A program made the translations under genes and the position numbers. This document shows positions 61,275-64,000 of a stretch of 64,000 nucleotides of DNA, in pieces; position 1 is the first letter of the stretch, and each line of letters begins with the position of its first letter. The stretch is from Sphingobium sp. JS3065. GTDB taxonomy: Bacteria; Pseudomonadota; Alphaproteobacteria; Sphingomonadales; Sphingomonadaceae. The stretch lies in assembly GCF_026427355.1 (NCBI RefSeq), contig NZ_CP102666.1, positions 186,001 through 250,000 on the forward strand. The letters run 5' to 3'. The notes beneath the pieces are model-generated. The model was not told the DNA's origin. It saw only the letters and a list, made by a program, of their open reading frames with translations, and ran no database searches.

Positions 61275-61825
61275 GGAAGGTCTCCGTCAGAAGCTGCTCT
61301 CGAGCACCGTGTCCGAGGCACCTTCCTCCCTCCCCCCTCCTCTCCTCGGCCGTTCGGCCGAGCAGGCGCTTAAGCGCCAAATCCGAGGTCCGCCATTCGC
61401 GGCCTCTGGACGGATTAGTCGCGTTTGGTAAATTGGGAGGATCGGTGTTGGGATCAGACTTCGGATCTCGTTGGGCCAAATTGGGAAGGATCGATCTCAC
61501 ATGCCTGGCATTGCGGGGAACCGCAGATGGTGTCTCAAGACACCGAGCTTTCATTCCCAAGCCGCGATTGCAGCTCGAAACTTCGCCGACAGCCGGTCGC
61601 ACGTTCAAAGCGAATGAAGGCCAAGATGCTCTGAGATCAGCCGTATCCATCGTCATCGATGAAACCTGCCAGTCAATGCGCCGGCGCATGCTAGCTGTGC
61701 AAGAGGATGCGGCCCCGCTTGTGGAATGGGCTTCGGGCTTTGTTTCGGGGTCGAAAATAGATGGTTGTGATGACCAAAACAGCACGCCATGCTGCCATTA
61801 TCCGCAATGACAAAAAGGATCCGGC
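61275..61825. repeat. Duplicated DUF736 leader and gene gap
   Basis: Positions 61337-61378 repeat the block at 56466-56501 and a further stretch (ATCCGAGGTCCGC) also recurs. The remaining DNA to mscL contains only non-domain-like frames (61433-61810 plus, 61246-61785 minus). No gene is supported. Confidence 0.6.
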
Positions 61826-62254
61826 ATGGGACTGATTTCTGAATTCAAGGCGTTCATCAGTCGCGGCAACGTCATCGACCTCGCCGTTGGCGTGATCATC
61901 GGTGGCGCGTTTGCCACCATCACCAAGTCGCTGACCGATGACCTCATCATGCCGGTGGTTGGCTTCCTCTTCGGCGGCGCGGACTTTTCGCGATATTTTC
62001 TCAGGCTTGGAGAGATACCGGCTGGGTTCAAGGGCAATCCCGAAAGCTATGCCGACCTGAAGGAAGCAGGGGTCGCGATGCTGGGCTGGGGCGAATTCCT
62101 GACCGTATTTGTAAACTTCCTGATCTTGGCCTTCATCATCTTCCTGCTCGTTAAGGCCGTCAACCGCTTGATGCCCAAGCCCCAAGACATGGCCGCAACG
62201 ACACCTGAGGAGATCCTGCTCCTTCGCGAAATTCGCGACGCGATCAGAAAATAA
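61826..62254 (+). CDS. mscL: Large-conductance mechanosensitive channel
   Basis: The 142-residue product is complete Msc[52 protein letters not shown] with the TM1 pore, a periplasmic loop, TM2 ([22 protein letters not shown]) and the cytoplasmic helix [13 protein letters not shown]. It opens under membrane tension to release solutes. It sits alone on the plus strand among plasmid-type repeats, so it is probably cargo. The start MGLI is preceded by GGATCCGGC. Confidence 0.96.
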   Translation: MGLISEFKAFISRGNVIDLAVGVIIGGAFATITKSLTDDLIMPVVGFLFGGADFSRYFLRLGEIPAGFKGNPESYADLKEAGVAMLGWGEFLTVFVNFLILAFIIFLLVKAVNRLMPKPQDMAATTPEEILLLREIRDAIRK

Positions 62255-62435
62255 CGAGCGCTCATTCTACAAGCATCGCAGAGGGATTCAGCAGAGGCAC
62301 GCGCGCGACAGACGGGGTCACGCAAAATGATGCCTGCCTGTCGCCCGCGAGGGCTTCCGTACTCGAGGCTGCGCTCAGAACAGCGCAATTTTGGCGATCG
62401 ACACCCCAAAGCCGACTGCAGCGACCTCGGCGAGA

Positions 62436-62707
62436 TCAGACGCTTCGCTTGGGCGGCCCCGAACCGACATAACCGGCCGACACCTCGTTGTCGGTCGCAA
62501 GCTGGGTCAGGGCGCGGTGGGCGCCAAGTCGCTGCAGTCCATCCATGCGCGGATCACGATGGAGATTGGCGACGCGCGCGCGGGCGGTCAGAACAGCGCG
62601 ATAGGTGGCGACTTCGAGGTGATTGAGTGCCGCGAAATGGGGGTGTGTCCGTTCTGCGCGCAGTTCCCGTTGGCAGGCGCGCCGCCCAGGTCGATGATGT
62701 CAGACAC
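62436..62707 (-). pseudogene. Chimeric remnant: SDIIDLG start joined to a small repeat-family end
   Basis: A GTG at 62707 opens SDIIDLGGAPANGNCAQNGHTP, matching the 60659 gene. A frameshift near 62640 follows, then ALNHLEVATYRAVLTARARVANL and then PRMDGLQRLGAHRALTQLATDNEVSAGYV as in the 58024 gene, stopping at 62436. It looks like two family members joined by a deletion. Confidence 0.7.
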
Positions 62708-62867
62708 CGCGTTCCTCCATGGGTTAAGACAGCTCACGCAGATTTCCCTCCCCCCTTGCTGGCCGCAGGGCCGGGAGAAGGCGAAAGAACCCGCGCAGTT
62801 GGACGCGAGACCCTTGAATCTATGGGCTATAGCGTCCCAGCGGCGCTTGGAGCAGAACCGGCGGGAA

Positions 62868-63251
62868 CTAGAGCGCAGGACGAACGTCGGTCGCGGAGAA
62901 GTCGTTGCCGACGAAAAGCAATGGACAATCATTTTCGATTGCCACGTCATAGGAGAAGCAATCGCCATAGTTGAGTGATGCCTGGTGTACGCCCTTGCCC
63001 CAACGTCCATAAGCCCTCGCGATCCGGCGGGCCGACGCGCCTGTTACAGCGACGATTTCAAAGCCCAGTCCGGAAAGCAGTGCTTCGACTTCGTCGCCGA
63101 CATTTCGCCGGGACGCTACGATGAGCGCTTCCGCAACGGTTCCGGCAGAAATCAAAAGGGTGTCGGCATCTTCGATCGCGGTCATGCACTGCTCGGCCTC
63201 GGGCTCGCCCAACACGATCGCCATCAGCGCTGAGGTATCGACGGCGATCAT
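62868..63251 (-). CDS. vapC: VapC-type PIN-domain toxin
   Basis: The 127-residue protein starts MIAVDTSALMAIVLGEPEAEQ, with INSGTVAEALIVASRRNVGDEVEALL-type text, then YGDCFSYDVAIENDCPLLFVGNDFSATDV carrying the later acidic PIN residues. It overlaps the antitoxin stop by four bases. Confidence 0.92.
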   Translation of the reverse strand: MIAVDTSALMAIVLGEPEAEQCMTAIEDADTLLISAGTVAEALIVASRRNVGDEVEALLSGLGFEIVAVTGASARRIARAYGRWGKGVHQASLNYGDCFSYDVAIENDCPLLFVGNDFSATDVRPAL

Positions 63252-63505
63252 GCCGGCATCCCGTCATCGCCGTAAAGATCGTCCTGGCTCCGCGCGGCAG
63301 TAGGGCCAGACAGAACTTTTGCTGCCGCCGCAGACCGGGCTTCTTCCATCAGCGCGCGGCGGCCCTTACGTCCGGGCGCGGCAGCGATCGCAACGAGGCG
63401 AACGATCTCATGCCCGCGACGGGTCAGGATTACCTCATCCCCAGCCTCTGCCCGCCGGACAAGCTCGGTGAGCTGACCTTTGGCATCACTGACAGACACG
63501 CGCAT
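63248..63505 (-). CDS. Phd/YefM-type antitoxin
   Basis: From the ATG at 63505 the 85-residue product is MRVSVSDAKGQLTELVRRAEAGDEVILTRRGHEIVRLVAI with a basic linker and a C-terminal toxin-binding part. The upstream 27 residues of the longer frame to 63586 are less typical but could be native. Confidence 0.88.
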   Translation of the reverse strand: MRVSVSDAKGQLTELVRRAEAGDEVILTRRGHEIVRLVAIAAAPGRKGRRALMEEARSAAAAKVLSGPTAARSQDDLYGDDGMPA

Positions 63506-63871
63506 TTCGATGGCTCCCTGGCCCTTGAATAGATGGTCCATCAAATAGTCCAATTCATCATTTAGGTCGAGCGCAGTGTTCGCCATGATCTATTTGCAGA
63601 TCGAGATCGACACACGTGGCGGCCGCGCGGCGAGCGTTCTGTAACAGCTCGGCGAGAACGTCGCCGAGCGTGTTGTTGAACAGGCGATAGGTTCACAATG
63701 AAGTGTCCTGATAATGTAGCGTGATCCAGATTCCGGTATGATCAGGGGAAACCCGCAAACAGGCCGTCCTGATAGGTTGGCGTGCAGATGGGCGACGTCG
63801 GCGCATCACCACAATCACCCTCCCTCTCCCCTCCAAGCGCCGTCGCCGGATGGCGAGACTGGACAGCGCGA

Positions 63872-64000
63872 TCACGTTTCTGCTTCGGAACCGGTAGTTC
63901 GGGGGCTATTCATCGAGATGGGCGGACTAAGTTTGCGCAGTTGCCGAACCAGCTGGGCATTTCGGCTTTCAAGTTGATCGGCGCGCTGCTCAGCGGCCAG
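63872..64000 (-). CDS. Partial ORF at the right edge, coiled-coil-like
   Basis: A minus-strand frame open at the edge gives LAAEQRADQLESRNAQLVRQLRKL and stops at 63872. The heptad-like text recalls the leading helix of an IS66-type transposase, but nothing else supports that. The 366-bp gap to the antitoxin holds no other gene. Confidence 0.35.
   Translation of the reverse strand: MAAEQRADQLESRNAQLVRQLRKLSPPISMNSPRTTGSEAET

Noticed and set aside
56466..61378. CRISPR-like interpretation of repeated GC-rich blocks
   Set aside because: Only two copies exist, 4.9 kb apart, with no spacer periodicity or cas genes; they are duplicated gene leaders.

Overview
The window looks like a sphingomonad (Sphingobium/Novosphingobium/Sphingomonas-type alphaproteobacterium). 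It is GC-rich, and many small genes belong to families I know mainly from Sphingomonadales (DUF6771-, DUF6306-, DUF6878-, DUF6915- and DUF736-type proteins). A MobF relaxase, a coupling protein and a plasmid-style leading region show that at least the right half belongs to a conjugative or mobilisable replicon. No rRNA, tRNA or CRISPR array was seen.

Region 1 (about 1-10.5 kb) is metabolic and stress-related. It holds PEP carboxykinase with a DUF983 neighbour, an XRE regulator overlapping a SulP anion transporter, a PhnA-like protein and a CPA1 Na+/H+ antiporter. A nitric-oxide defence unit follows: an NsrR-type repressor divergent from a group III truncated haemoglobin, a DUF1971 protein and a flavohaemoglobin.

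Region 2 (about 10.5-29.2 kb) is a stress/envelope island. It has an AaeB-type efflux operon (FUSC, DUF1656, HlyD, outer-membrane lipoprotein), carbonic anhydrase with 1-Cys peroxiredoxin, an HdfR-like LysR regulator, a double retropepsin-PDZ protein, and a CysJ flavodoxin fused to the tail of CysI beside a cystathionine gamma-synthase-type enzyme. Cyclopropane fatty acid synthase, Rnk and NADP-glutamate dehydrogenase close it. Six near-identical 18-bp sites sit in six promoter regions here, which suggests one unrecognised regulon.

Region 3 (29.2-41.6 kb) holds a ClC transporter with a divergent MarR gene, HU, a winged-helix protein and a tyrosine recombinase preceded by a loxP-like inverted repeat. 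After these come CBS, Tim44-like, zinc-ribbon, DUF465, MreB-like, UspA and DUF2726 genes, several of them damaged.

Region 4 (41.8-64 kb) is plasmid backbone: a ribbon-helix-helix protein, traD and a MobF relaxase in the R388 trwA-trwB-trwC order, a likely oriT, and a leading region with SSB, SLOG (DUF2493) and small conserved proteins. Two copies of a roughly 100-nt element with covarying stems lie in the leading region. The last 10 kb is a patchwork of toxin-antitoxin pairs, duplicated DUF736 modules, frameshifted genes and an mscL gene. Type IV secretion channel genes are not in the window.
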